Part shown: positions 45,535 through 58,015 of the stretch, piece after piece | Position numbering within the stretch: position 1 is the first letter of the stretch | How the letters are laid out: every line of letters starts with the position of its first letter | DNA from: Gordionus sp. m RMFG-2023 | Lineage: Eukaryota > Nematomorpha > Gordioida > Chordodea > Parachordodidae | Direction of reading: 5' to 3' | DNA length: 64,000 nucleotides | Assembly (NCBI RefSeq): GCF_954871325.1 | Contig: NC_088775.1 | Span: 36,123,561 to 36,187,560, forward strand | Notes under the pieces: generated by a model | The model's input: the letters and a program-made list of their open reading frames with translations, nothing else | What the model was told of the DNA's origin: nothing | Database searches by the model: none | Position numbers and translations under genes: made by a program

Positions 45535-48500
45535 TCAATCGTCTTCCCATTTGCCCAAAATGACAGTTTTGACTATAGCTTCGGTTACCAGGTAGGGGTC
45601 GCAGTTCGAGGCAGGTCGGCGGTCCTCCAAGTATCCACATCGATCTTCGCCAACTTGACGTGGGATCCTTATACTACATCCGCGGTTAGCAATTCCCGCT
45701 GAAAAATCGGTAATGGGACTTGTCTCATGGGCGCCTGTCAATCGACGGGCATTGTCTGCCCCCTTATTAGGATCGTAACACCTGATATGACGATCGTGTT
45801 GGGTTGAAAGTTTATCGACGGCAGCTTCGATTTCGCTGTAACATTATATAGCAAGGAAAAAATAAATATTTGTATGATTTCGTCTATGACATGGAAGGAT
45901 TCAAATTCTGAGAAAAAATTTTGTTAACAATTCCTCCTTATCAGAAGTTTCAATTTTGATTGAAGTATATGTTAGCGATAAAGTTTGACCGGAACCAAAT
46001 ATTGATAATATAATTACAAATTTATGTTAAAAAAACATGGTGTAGAGTGATTAAAATAAGATGGCAGACTTTTATTCCCCAGACCTGAGTTCTATTTCCT
46101 CTAGGTTATTTTTGGCTGAAAGGAATGATATTAGATGCCGATAGAAATCAAAATGATAACTTAGAATTGCAAGACAAGTATCCATGGACTAGAGATGTTT
46201 TACCAGTCAATTAAGCATTAACTAACCTTGACCTTATGCCTTTTGATTTATTCCTCTTCATAAAAAAAATTCTGCTTAAAATTGGTAATATTCCGGATTA
46301 ATGATGATATTTAAAAATAATTATACATCTTAAGGCCTATTGAAAATTATTATATTTAAAAAAATATATTATATATTTTAGAAATCTAAGTGTGATGATG
46401 AAATAAATAATTTATATCGCATTATAAGATAAGAAGAAAAATGGCATATTACCAAAGCTATAAAAGATATAATCTTAACGATGCCATTTAAGATGATAAT
46501 AATTTATAAGATAAAATCCTAACGATGACATGACTTGAGGATATAATTAGCATATATAATTAACAAGGTTATGACGCATAAGTTTAAATTAAATAACCCT
46601 TCCTTCCCCCTCCCTCCTTATTAAAATTCATCAACAATGTATAATTTATCCTATTTTCAATGAGCCAATAGCAATTTTAGATATAATTAAGGTTTTTAAT
46701 ATTTAAAATCGAGTTAACTTTTCTAAGAAATGCACTATAATTTTTGATCTTATTTATTGGGATATATTATATAAAATTTTGATGAAACTGAGAGAAAATT
46801 AAGTCTAACTAAATTTGGCACTCCGCTTACGCAATAGGCAGTTACAAAATAAATGCGACGCTTCTTAGCGTTCAAAAAAAAATAACTGTTCAATATCAAA
46901 CCATTACATCAGATAAATCAAATACAAATAAGGATGGAAAAGTAGAAAACTAACAAAAATATTAACGAAATGATTTATCTTGTTTAAATCTTTGATTTTT
47001 TTACTTATTTAAATCATTTTTAAAAAAGATTGAATTTTATAAGACAAAAGTTCTAAACTTAAGGATTTATATATAAAAATTTTACATAATCCTATTTTGT
47101 GATAACTTTATTCATACTAAAGAGGAATACCTAAATTTTAATTTAAAATGTATTAAAAAGTATTTTAAACATTTTACAAATAAAAGAAAATCAAATTAAA
47201 AATGATCGGTTTTGAGATAAAATTAAGAATTTTCAGCGTTATAAGCGTAGTTACGGATACTGCATAAAACATATTAAAGATGGGGGATATTATTCATATA
47301 AATTCTAATTGATCCTCATATATATTTAATCTACTTAAAGGACTTTTTTAGAGGTAAAAAGTGTAAGGGAACAAATGTTAAAATTTTACTGCTCTATTAA
47401 AGAATCCTAGGTTAAACAGATATACGCATTTTTGTGGAGAAACCCGATAATATATTGATAAAATTTTATCAAATATTTATAAACGGACCTCAAAAGATTT
47501 TTTAGATGCTAAACAAATCCTCGCAAAAAATATATCGAACATATCAAATTGTGTTAAACAATGACTGGCACATCTGGAATTAATAATTTAACACAAAACT
47601 AAGTCAGAAACATCAAAATGGAGATTCTAAAATAAAATTTTTATTGGTGATAATACCTAAATAATCCCAAAATTTAATCAACTCAATGTAACAGCTTCTG
47701 TAGAAGAATGCTATTGACCTAAGTTAATATAAATTTAAAAATATGCTTGGGCTGTATGTTGAAAGTTTTTCTTTTTAAATATTTAAACTTATATATTTAA
47801 TTTATTATTGTTGAAATTTACATTAAAAAAGATATATACTAGTTTATGTATTTGAGTATTGTTTAATATTTAAACTTCGGAAAGGCCACTATAATTTCTA
47901 CTTATTAAACTGCGAGAATAAGTTTAAACGATATACAAAAGGTTTTGTAGTAAAATGTCTGATTTGTAAGTGAAGCATTATGTCATTAAGTTTAGTTAAA
48001 ATGAAAAAAATATTTAAATCAAATTAATTTTTATTTTCACAACATGTGGCCTATATTAATAAATAATTAAAATAGGCAATCATAAAGTGTAATTCAAATT
48101 CGTTATGTTTAGTTCTCGAAAAAATATTTATCACGTTGGCTGCATTTTTTTTAAATAAACATTTATTATTAATATTTACATTAATCCTTCCGGGGCCCGC
48201 ATACCAATGGTAGAAAAATTGGTGTGGCATCCTGCTCCGTTCCAGTCTCCTTTTACGGGTTTTGGGTCGAGTGAGGCTACAATGTTAAAATCTTCGCATA
48301 CGCGATGAAGCATGAAGCGGGAGATCCAAAGATGGTCGCCCATCTCGATACCCTCGCAAGGACCGATCTGGTATTCCCACTGTACTCGTTTGAAATGGTA
48401 AATAAATTAAAATTTAAGAATGAAATATAGGTAAAAATTTAAGATGCGATTTGAACTAATAAATTTAAAAATTAAGCCTTTCATAATTATCTTAATTATT

Positions 48501-51500
48501 ATTTGTTTTGGTGTACTAGTAAGTATTTAATCATACATCACTAACTTAAATCCAAAAATAAGTATTTGCAAACGATAAAAATGTCTATACCTGGGATGGC
48601 ATGACTTCAGCATTTTCGCCGCCAATCTTGATTCCGGCGTAAATGCAAGCCCGGTAATGGGATTCGACTACGTCTCGCCCAAAAACTTTGTTAGCGCCTA
48701 CTCCGCAATAATAGGGGCCTTAATGTTTTTTATTTGTTACAATTACTTCTTTTGCTTACAAATATCTTTATCAGGGTTGGCATGTCGGTCAATTGACCGC
48801 TCAAATTCAGTCAATTGACCGCAGGAGTATTTGCCGGTCAAATACTCTAAAATATTATTCTTCGCTAGAGCTTACATTTATGTGATTTTTTGTGGAGGTT
48901 GATATTTTGGAATTTATCGACCAATTATATCAATAATTTGATTTAATATTCTATAAAATATAATATAACTTTTTACCAGAATTAAATAAATTATTTTGTA
49001 AATCTGACCAGAACAATTAAAAAGAAAATTAATTTATAAATTTAAATGTAGAAAGTGGAAGTAAAATTAATAAGAATTAATATAATTTGTACACGGCTAA
49101 ATATTAAATAAAATTTAAATTTATTAAAAAATAAACCATGAGAGCTAAATTTATTTTAGTAATAAAAAATATTCTTTTGTTTTCGATTCCTTCATGATAC
49201 AAATATATTTTTAAATAAATTGTAACCTAATAAGATTGATAAACATGCTTTTAATCCAGACTAGTTTATTATATCAAAATATTTATTGCCATATGGCGAT
49301 TTTCCTCATATTTAAAAATTTGTAGAATACTGGAATAGGCGTCATCACCATAAAATTAATATTATTCTCGTTAATGATGTTGCTTAAGCCATATGATACA
49401 AATGATAAGTGAGGGCTTTTCTATTATATCTGCAACTCTCGCCTCCATATATCCTGACGCTTTGTCTAGAAGATATCCAGCCAGCTGCCTTCGCCTGGGT
49501 AAAGTGTAAAAAGAACGTATTTTTTTAAAGAATTCTTGGATGTAGGGATTTTCAGTGACCTGGAAAGGTAATTACTCGCATATACAGCCTTTGCAAACAA
49601 TTGATTAATTTCATTTTTTTTCTTTGGGATTCATTCCATCTATGAAACAGGTTATACAAGATTGAGATTTATTTAATCGCCTTGCTTTTAGATTGATCAG
49701 AGATAATGGAATCAAATTTTCTTGAGTCACAAGACAAATAATTGTCAATTTGATAATCATTCTCACTAAATTTAAAAATGTAATTCATGAATTGAATCCG
49801 GTAAGAGTATATTCTTTAGTTACTGATAATGCCACTAATATGAAAGCAGCCTGGAGAATTCTGAAATCGGAATCTATTTATAATCATATACAAGATTATG
49901 GTTGTGCAACGCATACATTGCAGTTATTCTTTCACTTTTGAACGACTTCAGTTATCATATTTCAATAATTAAAAAAATTGTTAAATTTTTCAAGAATAAA
50001 CACATACCAGCAGCTACAGTATTTCTCGTAATAGGAATCAACATGGTATACCATCTACATTAAGTACAAATAGCCAAACAAAATGGGCATCGTCAATAAA
50101 ATGTATGGAGCATATACAAATATGTAAGAAAGCTCTGAAATCATCAGTTGTTGAATAAGCTGTATGTGATATTTATCCCATACCAATATATTCAATGAAG
50201 AAATTTTGAACGAAAAATTAAATTTTTTTAGCTATACTCCAATCTTTAGCCACTTCATTGTTGAAAGTGTAAGAGGATAAATGTACTTTGGCGAACGTAA
50301 AAAATGGTATGCTTAATTTGGAAAACACATAATACAATCATGCCATGATTCTATATTTTTTCCATCTGAAGAAAAAAAATTAAAGATATGTTTGAAATGA
50401 GAAAAAATGATCTAAATGCATGTGCTAGCTAACAATGCTGCTTATTTATTGGACCCCCCAATATCAAAGGGAGTATCTTGCTAGTACTGAATTTGATGAA
50501 GCATGTAATATAATACAAGAATTAGGTATTTTACAAGGTAGCGGATAATCAAAATATTTTAAGTGATATTATATATTTCAAACGTAAAAGCGGCATATTT
50601 AATAGGCAAAATATGTAGAAAGTGGTAGCTTCCATAAGAAACAATCAGATTTCGGCTTCAAGTTGGTGGAATGTACTTTGCCCATTAAGAGAAGTAGCTA
50701 ATATTTTACTAACATTTCCTAGTCCGACTTCTTCAGAAGAAAGAGGTAGGTTTGGGGCAATATTCATAAGAAAAACAGAAATCGATTGAAAACTTCTATA
50801 ACAGGAAAATTTGTAAGAGTAATAACTTAAGATTGATTAAAAATATTAAAGAAAATAATGATATTGAATATGAATAGGAACAAGACTCTGCCACGGAGGG
50901 TGAAACATTAACTATGGAATGAATTTAAAAAATATAATGAAATTTAATATTAAAGATTCATTATAATATTATATATATACAAAATAAAGTTAATGTTGGG
51001 GTAAAAAACATTTGAATTTGACCATATTTGACCGGTCAAATGCACCAATATAATTATAAAATAAAATTATTATTTGAGAAATCGATATTAATCCAATATA
51101 TTGTCATAGATAATTTCATTATTTGTCTGTTAAGAATTATGAAAAGTTGATTATATGTTAAGAGATTAAAATTTAAAATGGTCGAGATCAGAGATTAACA
51201 TTTTTAATAAGGATAAGTCCAATTAGTCATTTTTTTAAAAAAAATTTGAGGGATGGGAACAGAATGATCGATATTATTCATCATACAACTCATATAATTT
51301 TGAATGATTGAAAATTTAAAGGTGTCGTTTTTTAAAAAAAATAAACCCACTTAGTTCGAATACTTTATTTTATTCAATTATAATTATTTCTGATTTATTC
51401 CATTCTCTAGATGCATCTGTGATATTATTAAAAATCAAGGCTATAATCGGTAAGCTGTACTTTGTGCAATAATTGCTCGATTTCTTGATCATATTTATAT

Positions 51501-53532
51501 TTATCATACAAGTTTATATATATTTCATTTTATAAGGGGTAACTTTTTTAAAAAAAATAAATTTATGTTTTGACTAATCTTAAAACGTATTTAATTTAAA
51601 TAAATGGCTTTACCCTGTGGAGCGGGGAAACCATTTTTAGGCCAGCCTAAAGGATGTCCATCAACGTCCATGAGAGTGTATTCTTGTTCGATCCCGAACC
51701 AAGGAACGGCTTCTTTTACCAAATCCATGGTCTTTTTGCATTGTAATCTATTGTTCGTTTCTTAAAGTAAAAAATATGTTATATTTAAATTTAAATGAAA
51801 TCTTGTTCGATTCACTTAAACGGGGAAAGTTCATTCTGGTTCAATCTTTGATATAAATAATCCTCAATTCTTGATCGGTTTAGGATATATTGAATATTAA
51901 ATTATCAAGAATAATTGATAGTATATAGTCCACAACTCAACGGCCCTGTAAACATCTATCAAATAGTTGGATTATAATATTGAGTAAAAAATAATACACA
52001 ATCATAGCATATAACTGGTGGCGTTTAAATAATAAGATTGCATTGCATTATTTTTTTTAAACATATTCAATTCGAGTAGGGATGGACAAATTAGTTTAAA
52101 AAAATTTGAAAGGCTTGAAAAATAAACCCTATTTAGATTTCTAGTATTTGGCATATATTTTTTTTACTAAAAATAGTAAGTGACAAATTTAATATTTTAA
52201 CTTCATTCCCCCTACATTATTTTGTATGAAAAATAGGATCCTCTATCCATTTCTGTAAGGGATGCATTCTAAAAAAAATTCGTATTTTATTTATTTATAT
52301 ATATTTGTTTTGGCATTTTAAAAAGCAGTCAAATTTAGGTGAGTAGGGGGGGGGGAGGCGGGCTATAGAATGTTTGATAAAATATGGAGTCGATACCATT
52401 CATCCCATCTATCTTATACTTTTTTAAAATTATGATCAACAAAATAACGTCAAGCATAAGATCCGATTCAAAATTCTAGGAATAATTTTTGAAATGCAGT
52501 CTATATATAAATTTTAAAAAATAAATTAATATTGCTATGTAAATAAGGTCCAGATTTGGTGTCCTTGGGGGAGCTACCTTAATTATTAACAAGGTTAGGC
52601 TCACTAAAAAAGTGACTATAGTGAATGAAAAGAATATTGATTATCCCAATTTATATAATATAATAATGGAAATGTAGATTAAAATTTCCGTAAGGATTGT
52701 AATAGTGATGAAAATATTAAAATAAGTGTTCTGCTTCTAAGATACCAAACTTTAAACAGTTATTTTGTTCGTTGGCATTTAACATTATAATACTATTTAG
52801 AAAAAAAGCAAATGTTCATCTAATTCTAACCTGTGAACAAAATTTAAAGTTTAATTCAAATAATGGTTGAGACCTGAATATTAATCGAAGCATCAAACCC
52901 ACAAATATAAAAATTTGATCATTTTCCCAGAATTAACTACAAAATTCATCAGGTGATTTTTAAATAATCTGTTGATTATCCAATTTAAATATTTTTTTAA
53001 GATAGCAAATAATAAATACAATAATCAGACTACATATTAATCGATTATTATACCTGTTGGTTTCCAATTGTATTTAAAAGTTTCACAGAGGACCAGTTTA
53101 TTTTTGCCACCTCTGAAAGGATCACTGACCATGCAAACTGGTTTTAAGTAAACGTCAGAATTGGAGCCTTCGGCCTGATAAGTACTAGAGCCATCGTAAT
53201 TCCATATAGGGAGTTCTGTAGGAGTATGAAAATTTTGGCAGGATTTAATTCGTCATTTTATAAATCTACTAATTACAAAAATAAATATTTTGAAAAAGTA
53301 ATTGTTATTTCAAATGTTTAAGAAAATAATTTATAAAGCAAATTCTACATTTGACCTTACCTTCAATACTGTGTGGTTCTGCGTTGAGAGTTTTAGTTTT
53401 GGCTCTGACGTTCTCACCTGTTCCATCTATCCATACGTACATAACCTGAACCTGCTCACCCTGAGCCAAATTCAGGTATTTTAATAAAGTTTCTGTTTTA
53501 GAGCCCTGAGAAGACGTTATTGGGAATGCCAT
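45535..53532 (-). CDS. GS: Glutamine synthetase
   Basis: Catalyses ATP-dependent amidation of glutamate to glutamine, detoxifying ammonia; type II enzymes are cytosolic or mitochondrial decamers. Six coding exons on the minus strand join in phase with GT...AG: 53532-53361, 53215-53054, 51760-51614, 48718-48591, 48379-48180 and 45835-45535. The total is 1110 bp, 369 residues plus stop, the usual length. Motifs include: beta-grasp [18 protein letters not shown]; active-site [103 protein letters not shown]; and [19 protein letters not shown]. No stops or frame breaks, so likely functional. The ATG at 53532 gives [20 protein letters not shown], typical in position. Introns 2, 3 and 5 are 1.3-2.9 kb; the third contains a hAT relic. 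Confidence 0.96.
48772..51045 (+). mobile_element. Decayed hAT transposon within glutamine synthetase intron 3
   Basis: It starts CAGGGTTGGCATG at 48772 and carries repeated GGTCAATTGACCG palindromes near the left end and TTTGACCGGTCAAATG near the right. Plus-strand coding pieces include [13 protein letters not shown] and [14 protein letters not shown] (49750-49941), NAAYLLDP (about 50430), and [20 protein letters not shown] then [13 protein letters not shown] (about 50650-50760), the hAT C-terminal pattern. There are many stops and frameshifts. The exact right end and target duplication were not found. Confidence 0.7.
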
Positions 53533-53982
53533 GTTTGGTTTTTTTTGCTTATCTAAATAAAAAAGATATTTAAACAAAAAGAAAAAAATATATTTTACAA
53601 CAAAAAAAACGCTTACTTATCAAAAACCTGTGTTTAAGAATTTTATATTTTAAAAAATTATCTTTTTGTTTTGCCAATAATTTCTTATGCGGGAAAGTCT
53701 TTAATAAAAAAAATTATTATAAAAATTGCCTTGTTAAAAAATAAATTCAAAACATATGATCAAAATAATTTGATTCGTTAATTTAATAAATGGAAAGTAA
53801 TACTATTGGTTAAGGCACGTGGGACTTTGTAGTTTTTTAAATATTTACTTATTTGTCATTATAAGTAAACATTTTTATGATTAATTGTATAAATCCCTCG
53901 CTTTTTAATATTTGCTTTTTTTTATGAAATCGAGTTAATTGACTGAATCTTTTATTGTTCTTCGACTTCCAGTATTGTAGTG
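53533..53982. other. Upstream region of glutamine synthetase
   Basis: AT-rich; it presumably contains the promoter and any 5' non-coding exon. A polypyrimidine-AG directly before the ATG (TTTTTATTTAG at about 53550 on the minus strand) could be a splice acceptor for such an exon. Confidence 0.4.
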
Positions 53983-54185
53983 TAGTGTTGTTAAAAAGCT
54001 CGATTTGGGGTGGATCGATTTTTAAAAACGGCTCGATTAAAATTTAACCAAAATATGTGAAACTGGAGATTTTGTTCACAGATGGCCAAAAATTTTGGAC
54101 CTGTATTTGCCAAATCTCGATGCTTGCATCATATTAATTTGGCTAAATCCGGATCGTTTTTAAAAATGAGATTTTCTCAAAACTA
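53983..54185. mobile_element. Foldback MITE, TAGTGTTGTT family, diverged
   Basis: It begins TAGTGTTGTTAAAAAGCTCG, contains GATTTTTAAAAACGGCTCGA and its inverse, and ends CTCAAAACTA. Flanking octamers TTGTAGTG and TTGTATCG match at 6 of 8. An older relative of 13931-14150. Confidence 0.65.
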
Positions 54186-54967
54186 TTGTATCGCCCGCAA
54201 ATCTGACTGAGGCCTAAAAAATATTTAAATATTTCCAGCTGGGGAGGGACCAACAAAAAAATAATTAAGATAATTGGGCCTGTCATTAATTACTATAAAA
54301 AATAGACATCTGTTAATTAGCTTTTCCTTTCAGGTGCGAAAAAAACTGCTGATAATTTTTTATTTTTGTTATAGCGAAAAGGTTAATTTTTATCTAGATA
54401 AATAAAATAAAATTTCCAAAAATATGTAGAAAAATAGTGAAAATATCGCATTCTCTCAGCTATATCGAGAAGTAGCAATTTAAAAAAATCAAATAGAACA
54501 TGGATTGACTTAATTTCCAACTTATTTATTTAGTTAAAATCATCTAAATTTATAATTTTAGAGCTTTAATAACATTAACATAAAATTTTATCGGTTTTTT
54601 TTCAAAAATAATAATGCCATATTGGTTTAATTCCCGTTTCAAATATAAGTAAATATATAACTTATGTGGTAAATTGTAATGTTTTAAAAATATATTTCAT
54701 AAGATGTTTTCGATAAAGATGATATCTGGGTATAATTAAGTTTAAATTTAATATTTTGGTTTCCAATTTATATTACCATGCTTGAAAGGGAATACATTTT
54801 AGTAAAAAAGTTTTTTTAATTGTTTTATATATTCCGAGTTCGAAAACTAAAGGGAGTTTCGGTTCTTGAAAATAATAAAAGAGTTTCCAAATTCATAAAA
54901 ATTTATTCTGCATTTTGATGATAAATTAATTTTTATGAAAAATGTAAGGAATTAATATTATTTAAAA
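54186..54967. other. AT-rich stretch, no gene seen
   Basis: Low-complexity A/T. No exon or repeat partner identified. Confidence 0.4.
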
Positions 54968-55379
54968 TGGAGATCTGCAAATCACTGCCCGAATGGTATC
55001 GGGCCAAGTTTGGTCTATTTTTAAAAAATAATTTCGGTTCGGGCTGGGTCGGGCCTAATATTAAGAACCGGACCGGGGCGGGTTAAGCTATTTTTAAATA
55101 TACATTTTGTTAAATAAATTGATATATTTTAAAATTCTTGCAAGAAATAATGCTCTACAATTTTATTTGTATAATATTTTTTTTACAATCAAAAAAATAT
55201 TAAGTTTTTTATATTTAAATAAATTCGGGCAGGGCCAGGCTGGGCGGATAAATATTTTTTATTTCGGGTTGGATTTTCAGAGACAAATAAAAAAAGGAAT
55301 TTGTTTGATATCGGGGCTGGACAGGGTAAATTTTTTAAAAAAATTCGGGCGGCCGATCTTGAAAAATTACAGATCACTA
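54968..55379. mobile_element. GC-cored MITE (GAGATCTGCAAATCACTG end)
   Basis: The left end TGGAGATCTGCAAATCAC and the right end TTACAGATCACTA are inverted relatives of the 20483 element ends. The interior alternates A/T with GGGCCAAG, GGGCTGGGTCGGGCC and GGGCAGGGCCAGGC blocks. The ORFs across it on both strands are artefacts of composition. No target duplication is clear. Confidence 0.6.
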
Positions 55380-56203
55380 CACTTTACCCAGATGCCTTAT
55401 TGTTATGTTTATAGTTCAAATCTATATTCATTCATAGGATGAACCTGTCATTTTATTAATTGTATTTTGTTTATTTATAATTTTAAAAAATTAGGGAGAG
55501 TTTTATTTTTATGGAATAATTTTAAATTGGAAATTATATTCAATACTAGTTGATAACCCGTCAAGAATGACGGTAATAATAAAATCTTGAACTATTTATA
55601 TGAATTTTTTTTAAATACATTTTTTTATATAAAATAAATGACAAATTTTGGTGATTATTTATTCATTTTATTAAATTTGTAAAATATATGAAATTGTAAT
55701 AAAAAATGTAGTGTAGATATTGATAAATTGGTATTGTATGTCATTTCCAGAGTTCAAATATTGTTGAGATAAAATTTTTATACTGGCATATTTTGGGGTG
55801 GTGGTATGAGATAAATGTATTGGCTAAATATAATATAAATTAATTTGTTAAATCTAAATTATAATAAGTATTTAGGATTAGTGAAGGAGATTAATTTTTC
55901 TGGCATGAGAAGATATTGATAAATAGGTATTTTATACTATTTGCAGAGCTCCCTATTGTGGTTGAGATAAAAATAATTTATAAAAATTAATAAATTTTAC
56001 TTTGATTGAATATAAATACTAACGCTAAAATTAATATGAGATAAATGTTTATTTTTCAATTGGCTAAATATAATTTAATTTGCTATTTTAACTTTAATAA
56101 TATTCATTCTTATCATAATTTGAGGTGAGGTTAGTTTTCTTTTTAATATAACACAATAAGATCTAAATTATATAAATAAATCGAAATATCAAATAAATAA
56201 CAT
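55380..56203. other. AT-rich stretch with a diverged duplication
   Basis: Segments at about 55715-55780 and 55910-55975 share GATATTGATAAAT.GGTATT and TTGAGATAAAA-type sequence. No gene seen. Confidence 0.45.
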
Positions 56204-58015
56204 CATTGGCGTACGCAGCGGGAAAAAGCCAAAAAATGCAGATGCTGGATATATTTTTCAAAAATATTATTGTTTATATTAATTTATATTTGTTAATATT
56301 TATTCGTATCTCATATTAAATATATATTTAATTACATTTATTATCACATAAAGTTATTTTATCAATTAATTTCGATTTCAAGTTTTCCGGCGTAATATTT
56401 ACATATTATTTTCAAATTTTTAGTGGCGTAATATTTATCTACCATTTTCAAATTTCTAGTCAAATAATAATTATTTCTGAAACTTCTGGTCCAACAGGGA
56501 AAAAGAAATTGCAACCTTGTCCAACGAGATAGAGTCTCTGCCATCAAGCAGTAACAGCTTTTAAGGACAATTATTTGATATTACTGAAATATCATAATGG
56601 CCTGAAAGAAATATTTCCTCAGAAGCAAGAAAATTATTGGATTCAATGCTTATTCCAAATTTTATTTCTCATTAGAATGTATTATTTAATTATACAACTA
56701 TTTTAAGTATTACTTTTCAAAAACATGACATTGACTTGATTAAGAAGATGAGAATAGCGGAGAGCATTTTATCAGAACTCAAGGAAATGAGGGCTAATGT
56801 TGATGAAGAATTTCATATTTTATATTTTATTGTTGAGTCAAAAGCAGAGCTATACGTGTATAATATTTGTCTCCCTCGACTTGTAGCAAGGCAAGCTCAT
56901 CGTTAAAACATTAATATAGGATCAGAGAGTATATCTTAGATACAGATACATTTATAACCCAAATAAATGAATTTTTAATTCATCATGCAGCACTTACATC
57001 TGCAAATATCACTTCCACAAAAGCCTTCCCAACCTTTTTCAGATGGTGAAAGAAAAAAATATATTTGTTAGATTTTTATTATGAAAATGTTAAGGTATCT
57101 TATGATGCCTTACTAGCTGAATAAATATGTTTATAAGATTAACTATGGTTGATATAGTCCCAAAAAATGGTTTATAAACTCTTCACATTAGTAAACTAAT
57201 GAGAGAACATTCTCTTTTTTTAAAAAGAATAACAGAGGCCTTGCAGAGTATCATTTGCAGGGCACGACCCGGATTTTTTTAAAGATTTTTTACGGCCCTG
57301 GTTTTTTTTTTAAATTTTAAGGCCCGGCCCGGCTTTTTTTAAAAATTTTTTTAGCCCCGGCTCGGCTTTTTTTTTAAAATTTTCAGGCCCGGACCGGATT
57401 ATTTTAAAATAAATCATATTTATTATTGATTTTTATAACTAATAATAACTATTTCAAATATAGGCTGTTTTTAAAAATACAGCTCGGCCTGGGTGTTTTT
57501 TTAAAAATAATTCAGGCCCGGCTTGGGTGTTTTTTAAAAAAATGATCCGGGCCGGGTGTTTTTTAAAAAAATTCAGGTCCGGGCCAGGTGTTTTTAAAAA
57601 AAAATTTCGGAATACTGTCCGGCCCAGGGGCCCGGCCTGCAGGTCACTGAAGAATATACCAAGAAGTACAGCATGTGAAAGTAGATTGAAAGGTTTGGAT
57701 CTTTTGAATATTCATAGGCATTTGACGACAAGCAAGGATGAGATAATTGAAAAATTAGCTCAATCCCAACGAAGATTGGATTTTACATTGTAAATATATA
57801 ACATACAAAATACAATTATTCCTAAGAAACCTTTTGTGTAAAGGTTCAAAAAATTCAAATTTCTATTTTGGGTCATTTAAGTGATTCTTTACATATAATT
57901 TTTTTATAATCCACATTAATTATCGTGTATTAGGAATAGTTATTAGTCCTAATAAATTTATCCTTGATATTTTTAAAAAACAATAATATTTCTTAAAAAA
58001 TTTTATTACCCCTAT
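56204..58015 (+). mobile_element. ZMYM1-like hAT transposon, copy D (longest)
   Basis: It begins CATTGGCGTACGCAGCGGG at 56204. Coding pieces in order: GLKEIFPQKQ-like (about 56600), RIAESILSELKEMRANVDEEF (about 56750-56820, here cited as RIAESILSEL and KEMRANVDEEF), ESKAELYVYNI, MREHSLFLKRI-like (about 57200), and after an inserted GC-cored MITE (57249-57650) the C-terminal dimerisation block RSTACESRLKGLDLLNIHR and SQRRLDFTL with stop at about 57791. The 3' tail matches 5240-5460. Frames are interrupted and the 3' terminal repeat is missing, so it is inactive. Confidence 0.78.
57249..57650. mobile_element. GC-cored MITE inserted in hAT copy D
   Basis: It runs from TATCATTTGCAGGGCACGAC to CCTGCAGGTCACTGA, with about eight alternating GGCCCGG-type and T/A-homopolymer blocks. 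It sits between the segment encoding LKRI and the RSTACESR segment of the hAT transposase, at the same place as the MITE at 5009-5105 in the other copy. Confidence 0.6.

Noticed and set aside
46060-46300. Possible mariner-like C-terminal piece ([11 protein letters not shown]) in glutamine synthetase intron 5
   Set aside because: Only one short block resembles a transposase, with no ends or second motif; too weak to list.
55107-55442. 111-codon plus-strand ORF and its minus-strand partner
   Set aside because: Both run across the GC-motif blocks of a MITE; no domain is recognisable.
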